A stretch of DNA of 64,000 nt from an uncultured Draconibacterium sp. (GCF_963676815.1 NZ_OY781365.1:5552501-5616500), one strand, 5' to 3'. Numbered from the stretch's first letter, positions 8,681 through 17,249 are shown. The notes: generated from the letters alone by a model not told the origin. A program made the numbers and translations.

Positions 8681-9676
8681 ATGGATAAAGTACAGTTACC
8701 CGAATCAGACGTAAAAATTACACCAATAACTTTTGGAGCCTGGGCCATTGGCGGATGGTTTTGGGGCGGAGCCGAAGAAAAAGAATCGATAAATGCCATT
8801 GAAGCTGCCATTGCCAACGGAATGACAACCATCGACACTGCGCCGGTTTATGGTTTTGGACAAAGTGAAGAATTTGTTGGAAAAGCCATAAAAGGCAAAC
8901 GCAGCAAAGTTGAACTGCTTACAAAGTTTGGTTTGGTTTGGGACCGGAAATCGGGTCATGTACATTACGAAAAAACTATCGATAACCAGGGCAACGAAGT
9001 GAGTTTGTATCGATTGGGAAGTAAGGAAAGTATAATAAAAGAGTGCGAGGATAGTTTGCAACGACTGGGCACCGATTACATCGACCTTTATCAGCAACAC
9101 TGGCCAGATAGTTCAACTCCGATTGAAGAAACTATGGAGGCCTTGGAAATCCTGAAAGATCAAGGGAAAATACGTGCTGGTGGCGTGAGCAATTATTCGA
9201 TGAGCGAAATGGAGAAAGCGGAAAAGTATTTCAAGCTTTCATCGAACCAGGTTCCGTACAGCATGATTAACCGCGGTATTGAAGATGAAGTGGTGCCCTA
9301 CTGCATTGTCAACGATAAAGCAATTATTGCCTACAGTCCGCTGCAAAGAGGTGTTTTAACAGGTAAAATTACTGCCGATTATAAATTTGCAGAGGGCGAT
9401 CATCGGCCTACTACTCCGTTCTTTAAGGAGCCCAATTTGTCGCGAATTAATGCATTTTTGGATAAAATAAAACCGATTGCTGAAGCCCAAAAGGCAACTA
9501 TGGCTCAACTGGTTTTAAACTGGACCATGAACCAACCCGGGATCACCTGCGTACTTGCCGGCGCACGAAATGAAAAGCAGGTATTGGAAAACCTGAAAGC
9601 GACAACGTTAAAAGTTTCCGATGAAGAGCTTTCTTTCATTCGAAATGAACTGGAGCAACTTGTTCTGGGAATCTAA
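8681..9676 (+). CDS. Aldo/keto reductase
   Basis: A 331-residue NADPH-dependent oxidoreductase of the aldo/keto reductase barrel fold. The catalytic set is visible as Asp and Tyr in DTAPVYGFGQSEE, Lys in LLTKFGLVWD and His in LYQQHWPDSSTP. The cofactor-binding end includes AYSPLQRGVLTGKI and CVLAGARNEKQV. A TTG start at 8657 would add eight residues; the ATG at 8681 is preferred. The substrate is unknown. It ends one base before the convergent transaminase gene. Confidence 0.92.
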   Translation: MDKVQLPESDVKITPITFGAWAIGGWFWGGAEEKESINAIEAAIANGMTTIDTAPVYGFGQSEEFVGKAIKGKRSKVELLTKFGLVWDRKSGHVHYEKTIDNQGNEVSLYRLGSKESIIKECEDSLQRLGTDYIDLYQQHWPDSSTPIEETMEALEILKDQGKIRAGGVSNYSMSEMEKAEKYFKLSSNQVPYSMINRGIEDEVVPYCIVNDKAIIAYSPLQRGVLTGKITADYKFAEGDHRPTTPFFKEPNLSRINAFLDKIKPIAEAQKATMAQLVLNWTMNQPGITCVLAGARNEKQVLENLKATTLKVSDEELSFIRNELEQLVLGI

Positions 9677-9677
9677 T

Positions 9678-10511
9678 TTAGGTCAACTCAAAAAAGAGCT
9701 TTTGCAACAAACGAGTTGTTTCACCCTGTTTTCCGTTGCCAACCAATTTGTCTTCGATTTGTACAACCGGACAAATTTCGCTGCCGGTTCCTGCAATAAA
9801 AACTTCGTCCATTTCGTAAAGTTCTTCTTGTGAGTACAAGCGTTCTTCAACCGGAATATTATTGGCAGCACAAAGTTCCATAATCACTTTTCTTGTGATG
9901 CCCGGCAAAATAAGGTTCGATAATGGCCGTGTTACAACCGTACCATTTTTTACACAAAGTACACTTGAATGTGTTGCTTCAGTTACCTTGCCCTCGCGAA
10001 TTAGAATACACTCTCCTGCCCCGCTTTTGTGGGCTTCGTTATAAAGCATGGTATTTGGCAACAACGAAACTGATTTTATGTCGCAGCGTTGCCAGCGAAT
10101 ATCATCTCGAACAATCACATTTATTCCATTCTCCAACTTTTCGGTTGCTGAAGGCAAATCAAAAGCATAAGCGTAAACCGTTGGAGCAATCTCATCAGGA
10201 AAATTATGCGAACGTTTGGCCGTACCACGCGAAACCTGCAGATAAATTCCGGCATGTTTGTCAAGCATATCGTTTTGCTGAATAAGTTCCATAAAAACAG
10301 CCTCAAGCTTTTCAGTATCATATTCAATACCAATCTCTTTCAAACTGCGGTTTAAACGGTCTAAATGATCCTGGAAACGAAAAGCCTTACCATTGTAGTA
10401 TTTTGCCACTTCGTAAACACCATCGGCAAACAGAAATCCGCGGTCATTTGGCGAGATCTTAGCTTCTTCGGCTGCTATAAATTCTCCGTTCAGATAAACG
10501 ATATTGCTCAT
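9678..10511 (-). CDS. D-amino-acid transaminase (class IV aminotransferase)
   Basis: A 277-residue PLP enzyme of fold type IV. The Schiff-base Lys is K146 in RCDIKSVSLLPN, the context characteristic of D-alanine aminotransferases rather than branched-chain enzymes. The N-terminus (VYLNGEFIAAEEAKISPNDR, then GFLFADGVYE) and the cofactor phosphate site (VTEATHSSV, GITRKVIME) are canonical. It probably interconverts D-Ala and D-Glu with their keto acids for peptidoglycan precursor supply. It is convergent with the aldo/keto reductase gene with almost no spacer. Confidence 0.9.
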   Translation of the reverse strand: MSNIVYLNGEFIAAEEAKISPNDRGFLFADGVYEVAKYYNGKAFRFQDHLDRLNRSLKEIGIEYDTEKLEAVFMELIQQNDMLDKHAGIYLQVSRGTAKRSHNFPDEIAPTVYAYAFDLPSATEKLENGINVIVRDDIRWQRCDIKSVSLLPNTMLYNEAHKSGAGECILIREGKVTEATHSSVLCVKNGTVVTRPLSNLILPGITRKVIMELCAANNIPVEERLYSQEELYEMDEVFIAGTGSEICPVVQIEDKLVGNGKQGETTRLLQKLFFELT

Positions 10512-10576
10512 AATTTTAATCGGGTTGAATTGAAATTCAAAAATATAAAAAGTTTGAGTTATGGGGTTTATAAAAA

Positions 10577-10610
10577 TAAAAAGGGATTCAAATTAATGAA
10601 CCCCTTTTTT
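10577..10610 (-). terminator. Terminator of the RRM protein gene
   Basis: On the minus strand AAAAGGG(T)TTC pairs imperfectly with GAA(T)CCCTTTT across an 8-nt loop; the 3' arm continues into A/T-rich sequence. It lies 28 bp after the stop at 10638. Confidence 0.65.
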
Positions 10611-10637
10611 ATATAATCAAAAAATTCTTTTCTGATC

Positions 10638-10952
10638 CTAGTAACGGTCACGACGTCCGTAACCACCACCGCCACCACGGTTGTAACCACCGCCACCACG
10701 GTTGTTATTTTCACGAGGTTTTGATTCGTTAACTTTGATGTTACGACCTGCAACCTCTGCGTTGTTCAATTCCTCGATAGCTTTGTTAGCTTCGGCATCG
10801 TCTTCCATTTCAACAAAACCAAAACCTTTGCTTCTTCCAGTAAATTTATCCATGATAATTTTAGCTGAAGCAACTTCACCATACTCTTCAAAAATTTCTC
10901 TCAAATCTTCTTCGCCCAAGTTGAAGGGCAAATTTCCAATGTAAATGTTCAT
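10638..10952 (-). CDS. Glycine-rich RRM RNA-binding protein
   Basis: A 104-residue protein with one RNA recognition motif (residues 1-80) and a Gly/Arg-rich tail. RNP2 is IYIGNL at residues 3-8 and RNP1 is KGFGFVEM. The tail GGGGYNRGGGGGYGRRDRY resembles RGG-type RNA-binding ends. Proteins of this kind are abundant in Bacteroidota, which often lack CspA-rich repertoires, and act as general single-stranded RNA binders, often cold- or stress-induced. Its promoter (11180-11209) implies a 5' leader of roughly 220 nt, which suggests post-transcriptional control. Confidence 0.92.
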   Translation of the reverse strand: MNIYIGNLPFNLGEEDLREIFEEYGEVASAKIIMDKFTGRSKGFGFVEMEDDAEANKAIEELNNAEVAGRNIKVNESKPRENNNRGGGGYNRGGGGGYGRRDRY

Positions 10953-11179
10953 TTTATACTATTATTTAAAGTTAATATATCCATCTTACTGATTACCAGA
11001 AGGAACCTGTCAAAATGTATCACGTCCTGGAGTTACTTAAATACAGTATAAAAGAAGCTTTAATAACGATTGAAATAACGTCGGGAAAAACACAAGAGAG
11101 ATAAACTGTCCGGTTTACTAAATATCAATAAAAAAAGACCAAAATGCTAATTGCCAGACTTTTCTAAAAATTAACAGCC

Positions 11180-11209
11180 CAAAGGTAATCCTTTATTCGA
11201 ACTAACAAA
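11180..11209 (-). promoter_or_regulatory. Promoter of the RRM gene
   Basis: On the minus strand TTTG (11206-11209), 18 bp and TACCTTTG (11180-11187) form a near-consensus Bacteroidota promoter. The 287-bp space 10953-11239 holds no ORF; most of it would be 5' leader. Confidence 0.6.
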
Positions 11210-11239
11210 CTAAAATTAACATATTTCTTTAACATACGA

Positions 11240-11953
11240 TTATTCACTAAGCAAATCGCGGATAACGGCACTGGCAATAAAACATCCGAATAAAGGAGGC
11301 ATGTATGAAATCGTTCCTACTGTCGATTTTTTATTCTGTCCTTCCTCAATACGAACTGCTTTTTCGTTAATATCTTCGGGAGAAAATACCACTTTAATGC
11401 CTTTCTTTACTCCGAGGTGCGACAAGCGTTTACGCATCATTTTGGCCAGTTTGCAGTTGTAGGATTTTTTGATGTCGGTAAGCTCAATTTTCGACGGATC
11501 CATTTTTCCACCGGCCCCCATCGAACTGATCACACGAAGTTTTAACTGCAAGGCATGATAAACCAGAAAGACCTTTGGCGAAAGTGTATCGATGGCATCC
11601 ACAACATAATCGAAAGGCTGGCTTTTTAAAAGCTCGATAGCCCGCTCGTCTCGTATAAATTCATTTACAACCTTCAATTCCAGATCAGGGTTGATATCCA
11701 CAAAACGCTTGGCCAGAATCTCAGCTTTTGGTAATCCTTTGGTGCTAATTAAAGCCGGCAACTGGCGGTTGCGATTACTTTCTTCCACCACATCACCATC
11801 AACAATGGTCATTTTACCAATTCCGGCCCGGCACAATTGTTCGGCTGCATACGCTCCAACACCACCTAGGCCAACCACCAAAACATTGGCATTCTTTAAT
11901 TTGGCCAGTTTCTCTTCTCCCAATAATAACTCGGTTCGTTCTAACCAGTGCAT
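11240..11953 (-). CDS. tcdA: tRNA threonylcarbamoyladenosine dehydratase (TcdA/CsdL, ThiF family)
   Basis: A 237-residue E1-like enzyme that cyclises N6-threonylcarbamoyladenosine at position 37 of tRNAs. The nucleotide-binding loop VLVVGLGGVGAYAAEQLCRA and the acidic DGDVVEESNRNRQL segment are typical of ThiF/MoeB folds. The start MHWLERTELLLGEEKLAKL and the late GTISYMPPLFGCFIAS motif single out TcdA. It lies 45 bp downstream of a TatD-type hydrolase gene on the same strand, a pairing often seen in this phylum. Confidence 0.92.
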   Translation of the reverse strand: MHWLERTELLLGEEKLAKLKNANVLVVGLGGVGAYAAEQLCRAGIGKMTIVDGDVVEESNRNRQLPALISTKGLPKAEILAKRFVDINPDLELKVVNEFIRDERAIELLKSQPFDYVVDAIDTLSPKVFLVYHALQLKLRVISSMGAGGKMDPSKIELTDIKKSYNCKLAKMMRKRLSHLGVKKGIKVVFSPEDINEKAVRIEEGQNKKSTVGTISYMPPLFGCFIASAVIRDLLSE

Positions 11954-11998
11954 AACTCTTTATCAAAATTTTAGTGCGGCAAAGAAACAAAATTGTGA

Positions 11999-12688
11999 TT
12001 AAACTCTTCCGGGCATCAACGATTTTTCAATTTTATTGAAGTTTCTCCAAACAGCTTCTTTTAAAGTTTCAATTTTCACTTCTTTTAATTCTGCTGCTTG
12101 CTGATAAATGGCATCCACATTTTTGTCCAACTCATCGGTTTCTAAAAATATTTTGTCCAAAGGCAAATATTTAAATGATTTGACTGCCTTAGAATTCTTT
12201 CGGAAAAGACCTTTCCCGAAGGAAAACAGAAAACCTTTATCTATTAATTGCTTTGTTATTTCAAGGCTTCCGTTATAGCCATGCATAATCCAGGGCATTG
12301 CCGGATTCATTTTCTTACGAAGTGCAATTATCTCATTCATTGCCTTTACACAATGAATAATCAAAGGATATTCATACTCTTCGGCAATAACGGCCTGCGC
12401 TTCAAAAACCCGAAGTTGTTCGATAAAATCGCCGCCATTAATTTTGTCGAGCCCTGCTTCCCCAACGAAAATTACATGATCGAATTCGAGCGCTTCCTCA
12501 ACCATTTGCAGCGCTTCGTTATTTTCATCTTTAGTACCCAAATGCCAGGGATGCAAACCAACAGAATAGAAATTGCGTCCACCAAAGGCAGCAAATCCAT
12601 CGCCCGGGAAAATATTTTGCACGGTTATCGTGCCTTCATCTTTATGAAAAGGATGTGTGTGAATGTCGATATAGGGAATTGAGCTCAT
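11999..12688 (-). CDS. TatD-family metal-dependent hydrolase
   Basis: A 229-residue TIM-barrel hydrolase. The metal ligands are visible in order: IDIHTHPFH at the N-terminus, GEAGLDK, PLIIHCVKA, MHGYNGSLE and the terminal Asp in FLETDELDKNV. TatD-like enzymes act as DNases or tRNA/peptide quality-control hydrolases; the substrate here is unknown. It is somewhat shorter than E. coli TatD (about 260). It lies 11 bp downstream of elbB and 45 bp upstream of tcdA, so the three probably form one transcript. Confidence 0.88.
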   Translation of the reverse strand: MSSIPYIDIHTHPFHKDEGTITVQNIFPGDGFAAFGGRNFYSVGLHPWHLGTKDENNEALQMVEEALEFDHVIFVGEAGLDKINGGDFIEQLRVFEAQAVIAEEYEYPLIIHCVKAMNEIIALRKKMNPAMPWIMHGYNGSLEITKQLIDKGFLFSFGKGLFRKNSKAVKSFKYLPLDKIFLETDELDKNVDAIYQQAAELKEVKIETLKEAVWRNFNKIEKSLMPGRV

Positions 12689-12699
12689 ATTATAGTATT

Positions 12700-13350
12700 C
12701 TACTTAGCTATCTCAAGTATTTTTGCAACAACATTTGAAGCACCTTCGGCAATTTGTTTAATGTTGGCATCGAGCATATAGCATGGCGTTGTAACCACTT
12801 TGTATTTCTCATCAACCACAATCTCGCCATGTGTGGTAGTAACGTGTTTTGCCCCCAGCGACTCAATGGCATCGGCGGTTCCTTTGTCCTGCCCAATAGT
12901 AACGGTAACATCGCCCAAAACCTTGGCAATTATTGATGGTGAAATACACAGTGCTCCCACCGGTTTTCCTGCTTCAACAGTTGTTTTTACCGCATTCTCA
13001 ACATCAGGATTCACTTTACAATCAGGACCTTCGAAAGCAAAAGTGCAAAGGTTTTTAGCAGCACCAAAACCTCCGGGAATTATAATTGCGTCGTAATCGG
13101 CAGCCTTATATTCTGACAGTGCTTTAATATCGCCCCGAGCAATTCGGGCCGCTTCTACCATTACATTACGGGTTTCCGGCATTTCTTCTCCGGTTATATG
13201 GTTTACAACATGGGCCTGGTTAACATCGGGTGCAAAACACTGGTATTCGGCTCCCTGTTGTGCAATGGCCAATAAAGTTAATGTTGACTCATGAATTTCG
13301 GCACCATCAAAAACGCCGTTCCCGGCTAAAACTACTGCTATATTTTTCAT
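12700..13350 (-). CDS. elbB: Glyoxalase-like protein ElbB (DJ-1/PfpI superfamily)
   Basis: A 216-residue protein of the class I amidotransferase/DJ-1 fold. The nucleophilic elbow Cys lies in VGALCISPSII, and the pre-motif IIIPGGFGAAKNL and N-terminus KNIAVVLAGNGVFDGAEIHE are ElbB hallmarks. E. coli ElbB is reported to have glyoxalase activity and to affect isoprenoid yield; its native role is unclear. The start at 13350 is chosen over an upstream one at 13380, which would precede the TSS implied by TAACTTTG at 13378-13385. Confidence 0.9.
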   Translation of the reverse strand: MKNIAVVLAGNGVFDGAEIHESTLTLLAIAQQGAEYQCFAPDVNQAHVVNHITGEEMPETRNVMVEAARIARGDIKALSEYKAADYDAIIIPGGFGAAKNLCTFAFEGPDCKVNPDVENAVKTTVEAGKPVGALCISPSIIAKVLGDVTVTIGQDKGTADAIESLGAKHVTTTHGEIVVDEKYKVVTTPCYMLDANIKQIAEGASNVVAKILEIAK

Positions 13351-13377
13351 TATTTCTGGGTTTATGTATTTGTATCT

Positions 13378-13385
13378 CAAAGTTA
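13378..13385 (-). promoter_or_regulatory. -7 promoter box of elbB-tatD-tcdA
   Basis: TAACTTTG on the minus strand fits TAnnTTTG and is 27 bp before the elbB ATG. A T-run lies 19 bp upstream. Confidence 0.55.
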
Positions 13386-13434
13386 CGAGATAAATAGAAA
13401 ATAGAAAAAGCCGCAGCCTGTTTATCAGAAAATA

Positions 13435-14352
13435 TTAACTTATTTGTTCCAGATCATAAGGTGTTTCCTGGTAAACGTAGTAGTTTAACCAATTTGAAAA
13501 CAGTAGGTTTGCTGTTGACTTCCAACGCATAACCGGTGTTTTAGACGGATCATTATCCGGATAATAATTTTTTGGGATCTCTATAGGTAAATTTTTTGCC
13601 CTATCGCGTTTGTATTCACCATCAAGCGTATTGCGTGAGTATTCCGAATGCCCGGTAATAAACAACTGTCTGCCATTTTTGGCTTTTACAATCGATACAC
13701 CGGCATCATCCGAGCACGAAATGATCTGCAGTTCATCTACTTTCTCGATATCCTCTTTACGAATTTCGGTATGACGCGAATGTGGAATAAAAAATGCATC
13801 GTCGAAACCTCTGAAAATCGGCAAAGTATTGTCCGACAAATGATGCTCGAAAACGCCAAACATTTTCTTGGGGAGCGGATACTTTGGCACCTTGTAATAA
13901 TGAAATAAAGCCGCCTGTGCCGCCCAGCAGATAAACAACGACGAAGTTACGTGATTCTCAGCCCAGTTGAGAATCTCTTTCATTTCATCCCAATAAGTTA
14001 CTTCCTCAAAATCAAGCTGCTCAACCGGCGCACCGGTGATTATCATACCATCGTACTTTTTGTTTTTTAATTCATCAAAAGTGTCGTAAAACTCACTCAT
14101 GTGCTCCGATGGAGTGTTCTTTGGCGTGTGCCCTTTTATCTTCAGAAAGTCAATCTCAATCTGTAAAGGAGAATTCGATAACAAACGAAGCAAATCTGTT
14201 TCCGTTGATATTTTCAGTGGCATCAGATTTAAGATCACAATTTTCAGTGGTCGTATATCCTGGTGCGATGCCCGCGATGAATCCATTACAAAAATATTCT
14301 CCTCACGAAGGATTTCGATTGCCGGTAATTTGTCGTTAATATTTAGTGGCAT
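13435..14352 (-). CDS. metA: Homoserine O-acetyltransferase, MetA family
   Basis: A 305-residue acyltransferase that opens methionine synthesis by acylating homoserine. With the start at 14352 (MPLNINDKLPAIEIL) the catalytic Cys falls at residue 142 (LFICWAAQAAL), exactly as in E. coli MetA. The residue that sets acyl-CoA choice is Glu111 (GAPVEQLDFEE). Glu111 is known to give acetyl-CoA specificity, whereas Gly111 gives succinyl-CoA. The His and Glu of the active site are in PHSRHTE and GHSEYSRNTLDGEY. Acetyl specificity agrees with the O-acetylhomoserine sulfhydrylase gene next door. A hairpin separates the two, and metA has its own -7 box. Confidence 0.93.
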   Translation of the reverse strand: MPLNINDKLPAIEILREENIFVMDSSRASHQDIRPLKIVILNLMPLKISTETDLLRLLSNSPLQIEIDFLKIKGHTPKNTPSEHMSEFYDTFDELKNKKYDGMIITGAPVEQLDFEEVTYWDEMKEILNWAENHVTSSLFICWAAQAALFHYYKVPKYPLPKKMFGVFEHHLSDNTLPIFRGFDDAFFIPHSRHTEIRKEDIEKVDELQIISCSDDAGVSIVKAKNGRQLFITGHSEYSRNTLDGEYKRDRAKNLPIEIPKNYYPDNDPSKTPVMRWKSTANLLFSNWLNYYVYQETPYDLEQIS

Positions 14353-14422
14353 TTTATTGTCGTTTTTTCGTAACAAAGAGGACTGCGGTTTCAACCTCGT
14401 CACTCCATTTTTTTAGTTCGCG

Positions 14423-14430
14423 CAAAATTA
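14423..14430 (-). promoter_or_regulatory. -7 promoter box of metA
   Basis: TAATTTTG on the minus strand fits TAnnTTTG. It is followed by a leader of about 65 nt. The interrupted inverted repeat CCAAC/GTTGG at 14432-14449 overlaps the upstream part and could be an operator. Confidence 0.5.
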
Positions 14431-14456
14431 ACCAACATTCCGAAGTTGGAAAATAT

Positions 14457-14490
14457 AATTCACCTGCTGACTCGAGTCAACAGGTGAATT
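14457..14490 (-). terminator. Hairpin terminator after metY
   Basis: A near-perfect 34-nt inverted repeat (AATTCACCTG... with ...CAGGTGAATT, core TGACTCGAGTCA) lies 8 bp after the metY stop and is followed on the minus strand by an A/T-rich tail. Confidence 0.7.
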
Positions 14491-14497
14491 ATTCTTT

Positions 14498-15799
14498 TTA
14501 TACTTTAGCTAAAGCCTGTTCAAAGTCGGCAATAATATCATCGATGTGTTCCAAACCAACACTCACACGCAACTGAGTAGGTGTTACACCGGCTGCTGCC
14601 TGTGCTTCTTCCGACAATTGCTGGTGTGTTGTAGCTGCCGGCTGAATGATCAATGTTTTAGCATCGCCAACATTAGCAAGGTGACTTACCAACTCCAGAT
14701 TGTTTACCACATTGTTCGCTGTATCTTTATCGCCTTTTACATTGAAAGACAAAACACCACCGGCACCTTTTGGCAGGTATTTCTGCGCGTTGGCAAACGA
14801 TGGGCTGCTTTCCAGTCCCGGGTAATTTACACTTTCTACTTTCGGATGTGTTTCCAGCCACTTGGCCACAGCCAACGTATTTTCCACGTGTCGATCCATT
14901 CTGAGCGACAAAGTTTCCAATCCCTGAAGAAGCAGGAACGAGTTAAACGGACTGATTGCCGAACCGAAATCACGCAATCCTTCAACGCGTGCTTTAATAA
15001 TAAAAGCAATGTTCCCGAATGGCCCGTCGAAATTAAACACATCCCAATATTTCAATCCGTGATAACCTTCTGAAGGTTCGGTGAAACCGGGAAATTTACC
15101 ATTGCCCCAATTGTAAGTTCCGGCATCAACAATTACACCGCCAATGCTAGTTCCGTGGCCACCTATCCATTTGGTTGCCGATTCCACAACAATGTCGGCA
15201 CCATGTTCAATTGGTCGGAACAAATAACCACCGCCGGCAAAAGTATTGTCAACAATAAACGGAATATCGTATTTTTTTGCCACAGCCGCAATCGCATCAA
15301 AGTCAGGAATTACAAATCCCGGATTTCCAATGGTTTCAAGGTAAATAGCCTTTGTATTTTCGTCAATCAGTTTTTCGAACGATGCAGCTTCCAGATCTTC
15401 TGTTAAACGGGCTTCAATTCCCAATCGTTTAAAAGTAACTTTAAACTGGTTGTAGGTTCCGCCGTACAAATAAGGCGATGAAACAATATTGTCGCCGATA
15501 TCCAGGATATTATTCAGTGCGATAAACTGCGCTGCGTGTCCTGAAGCCACGGAAAGTGCTGCCACTCCCCCTTCGAGAGCTGCAATTCGCTGCTCAAACA
15601 CATCCGAAGTTGGATTCATGATACGTGTGTAGATGTTGCCAAACTCTTTTAAGGCAAACAAATTGGCCGCATGATCGGCATCGTTAAACACGTACGACGA
15701 TGTTTGATAAATTGGCACAGCACGCGAGTTAGTAGTTGCATCGGGTTGTTGTCCTGCATGTAACTGCAGTGTTTCGAAATTTAATTTTTGAGTCGTCAT
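14498..15799 (-). CDS. metY: O-acetylhomoserine sulfhydrylase (aminocarboxypropyltransferase)
   Basis: A 433-residue PLP enzyme of the Cys/Met metabolism family. The Schiff-base Lys is K210 in ESATKWIGGHGTSIGG. The N-terminal LHAGQQPDATTNSRAVPIYQ and TRIMNPTSDVFEQRIAALEG are typical of O-acetylhomoserine sulfhydrylases, and the length (about 430) separates it from the shorter MetB/MetC. It makes homocysteine from O-acetylhomoserine and sulfide. The substrate should come from the Glu111-type MetA encoded next. It lies 85 bp downstream of the aspartokinase-like gene, with a folded RNA element between. Confidence 0.95.
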   Translation of the reverse strand: MTTQKLNFETLQLHAGQQPDATTNSRAVPIYQTSSYVFNDADHAANLFALKEFGNIYTRIMNPTSDVFEQRIAALEGGVAALSVASGHAAQFIALNNILDIGDNIVSSPYLYGGTYNQFKVTFKRLGIEARLTEDLEAASFEKLIDENTKAIYLETIGNPGFVIPDFDAIAAVAKKYDIPFIVDNTFAGGGYLFRPIEHGADIVVESATKWIGGHGTSIGGVIVDAGTYNWGNGKFPGFTEPSEGYHGLKYWDVFNFDGPFGNIAFIIKARVEGLRDFGSAISPFNSFLLLQGLETLSLRMDRHVENTLAVAKWLETHPKVESVNYPGLESSPSFANAQKYLPKGAGGVLSFNVKGDKDTANNVVNNLELVSHLANVGDAKTLIIQPAATTHQQLSEEAQAAAGVTPTQLRVSVGLEHIDDIIADFEQALAKV

Positions 15800-15832
15800 T
15801 TTACTATAATTTTTTGAGTTAGAAACTTGTTA

Positions 15833-15884
15833 CCTCGAGATCCCCTAAAGGAGACTTAGTCCTCTTCAAGGACGATTTCTCGGG
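15833..15884 (-). promoter_or_regulatory. Folded intergenic element between aspartokinase-like gene and metY
   Basis: Directly after the aspartokinase-like stop codon, the minus strand can form a closing stem (CGAGA with TCTCG) around two small hairpins: GTCCT-TGAAG-AGGAC and TCTCC-TTTA-GGGGA (one G.U). This is a compact three-way-junction shape of 52 nt with no T-run. It may be a processing site, a regulatory RNA or a member of a dispersed repeat family; sequence alone does not decide. Confidence 0.4.
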
Positions 15885-17198
15885 TTAGAAAAAAGCGTTA
15901 TAAATCTCACGTACACTTTTTTCTTTGTAGGCTTCCTGAACTACCAGATAGCTTACGAGGTCGGATGCGCCGGAGCCGCTTAGTATTACATTAATTTTGT
16001 TGTTGGCTACAGCAGCAAAAATCTTTGCCGACACGCCATAAGCCTGTTGCATTCCGTGACCGACAATACCAATTAGCGCCACGTCGTGTACCACCTTGAT
16101 ATCAGTAACAGCCGAAAAGCCCAATTTGTGCACGAGTTTCAATGCTTTTGCACCATTTTCTTTACTTAAAATAAAATTGATGGACGTTTGCGAAGTGATA
16201 ACCGACTTAATGTTTAACCCGGAATCGTTTAACTGGGTGGTAACTTTTGCCAGGATACCCGGCTTTAAACCAACACCCGGGCCGTCGAGTTTTAGCAGCG
16301 AAATATCATCGGTGCAGGCTACACTTTTTACAATCTGCTCCTCGATGTAAGTCTCTGTGTTAATGATGGTTTCAACTTCGCCATCTGCGGTATCTGTACT
16401 CAATACCTCAATCGGAATATGCGCGTGTTCCAGCGGTTCCACCGTTCGCGGGTGAAACGAATAGTGCTCGAAATACGCCAACTCACTGGCCTCGGAATAA
16501 GTCAGTCGTTGAATAATCTCAGGATTCTCAATGATTGCAGGATCAGCACGTTGAAAATCATTATCCAGTCCCCAAAGTTTTAATGTGTTTATTCCAATTT
16601 CCTTGGTAAGAAATGCGGCAGTATAATCAGCAGCTGTTTTACCCGATCGTGCCGGTTTATTGTTCTCCGTAAGCCCGTAGGTGCCCGGAATTAAATAAAC
16701 GCCAGGTTCAAAATCATTGAGTGTAGCCTTATCTACCGAAAGAAATGTTGCGTTCCCAAAATCAGATGATACCTGCAAAGTAATATCTTCCGGGAAAATA
16801 ACTTTTGCTTCATTCCATAGCGATGCCAGGATCTCAACCGACAGTTTCTCAGCAAAACTTAAAACCTGATCTTTTAAAGCACGCGAATAATCGCCGATAA
16901 GACCGATTCCTTTCAATAAACCAACCAACTGACCGGCTAATTTTGAATACGCTTGCGATGGATGCTCATCAGTTGTAACGATATAAAATCCATTAATCTC
17001 ACTTAATAACTCCTCCTCATTCAGTTCATTTTGAAATACCTCGCCAAGGCTGGATTCAATTAAACTAAGTAAACCGGGAATAGCCGAAACCACCACGAAA
17101 TTACGGCTTTTGCTGCCGTTTAAATAGACTTTTAAATTTTGTAATGCTATTTGGTTGCCAATATGGCTTCCACCAAATCGAATAACAGTATCCGACAT
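15885..17198 (-). CDS. Aspartokinase-like protein with tandem ACT domains, altered catalytic motifs
   Basis: A 437-residue protein with an amino-acid kinase domain (about residues 1-280) and two ACT domains (LDGPGVGLKPGILAKVTTQL and VALIGIVGHGMQQAYGVSAK). The fold matches aspartate kinase (WGLDNDFQRADPAII; SYSEAS-like region as TYSEASELAYF). However, the invariant KFGGTSV is RFGGSHI, with Arg7 in place of the catalytic Lys, and the GRGGSDYT loop is RSGKTAADYT. The enzyme may have changed activity or be a regulatory homologue. It heads the metY unit behind a Met-rich leader peptide, so it probably serves methionine or aspartate-family synthesis. The longer frame to 17261 would start with TTG inside the attenuator hairpin and is rejected. 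Confidence 0.85.
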   Translation of the reverse strand: MSDTVIRFGGSHIGNQIALQNLKVYLNGSKSRNFVVVSAIPGLLSLIESSLGEVFQNELNEEELLSEINGFYIVTTDEHPSQAYSKLAGQLVGLLKGIGLIGDYSRALKDQVLSFAEKLSVEILASLWNEAKVIFPEDITLQVSSDFGNATFLSVDKATLNDFEPGVYLIPGTYGLTENNKPARSGKTAADYTAAFLTKEIGINTLKLWGLDNDFQRADPAIIENPEIIQRLTYSEASELAYFEHYSFHPRTVEPLEHAHIPIEVLSTDTADGEVETIINTETYIEEQIVKSVACTDDISLLKLDGPGVGLKPGILAKVTTQLNDSGLNIKSVITSQTSINFILSKENGAKALKLVHKLGFSAVTDIKVVHDVALIGIVGHGMQQAYGVSAKIFAAVANNKINVILSGSGASDLVSYLVVQEAYKEKSVREIYNAFF

Positions 17199-17249
17199 AA
17201 AAATATTTTTTGAAAATTTCTTTTGTGAAAAGTAACGCTTAAATAAGAT

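Noticed and set aside
15833..15884. SAM riboswitch before metY
   Set aside because: Too short, and it lacks the conserved core of SAM-I or the pseudoknot of SAM-II; described only as a folded element.
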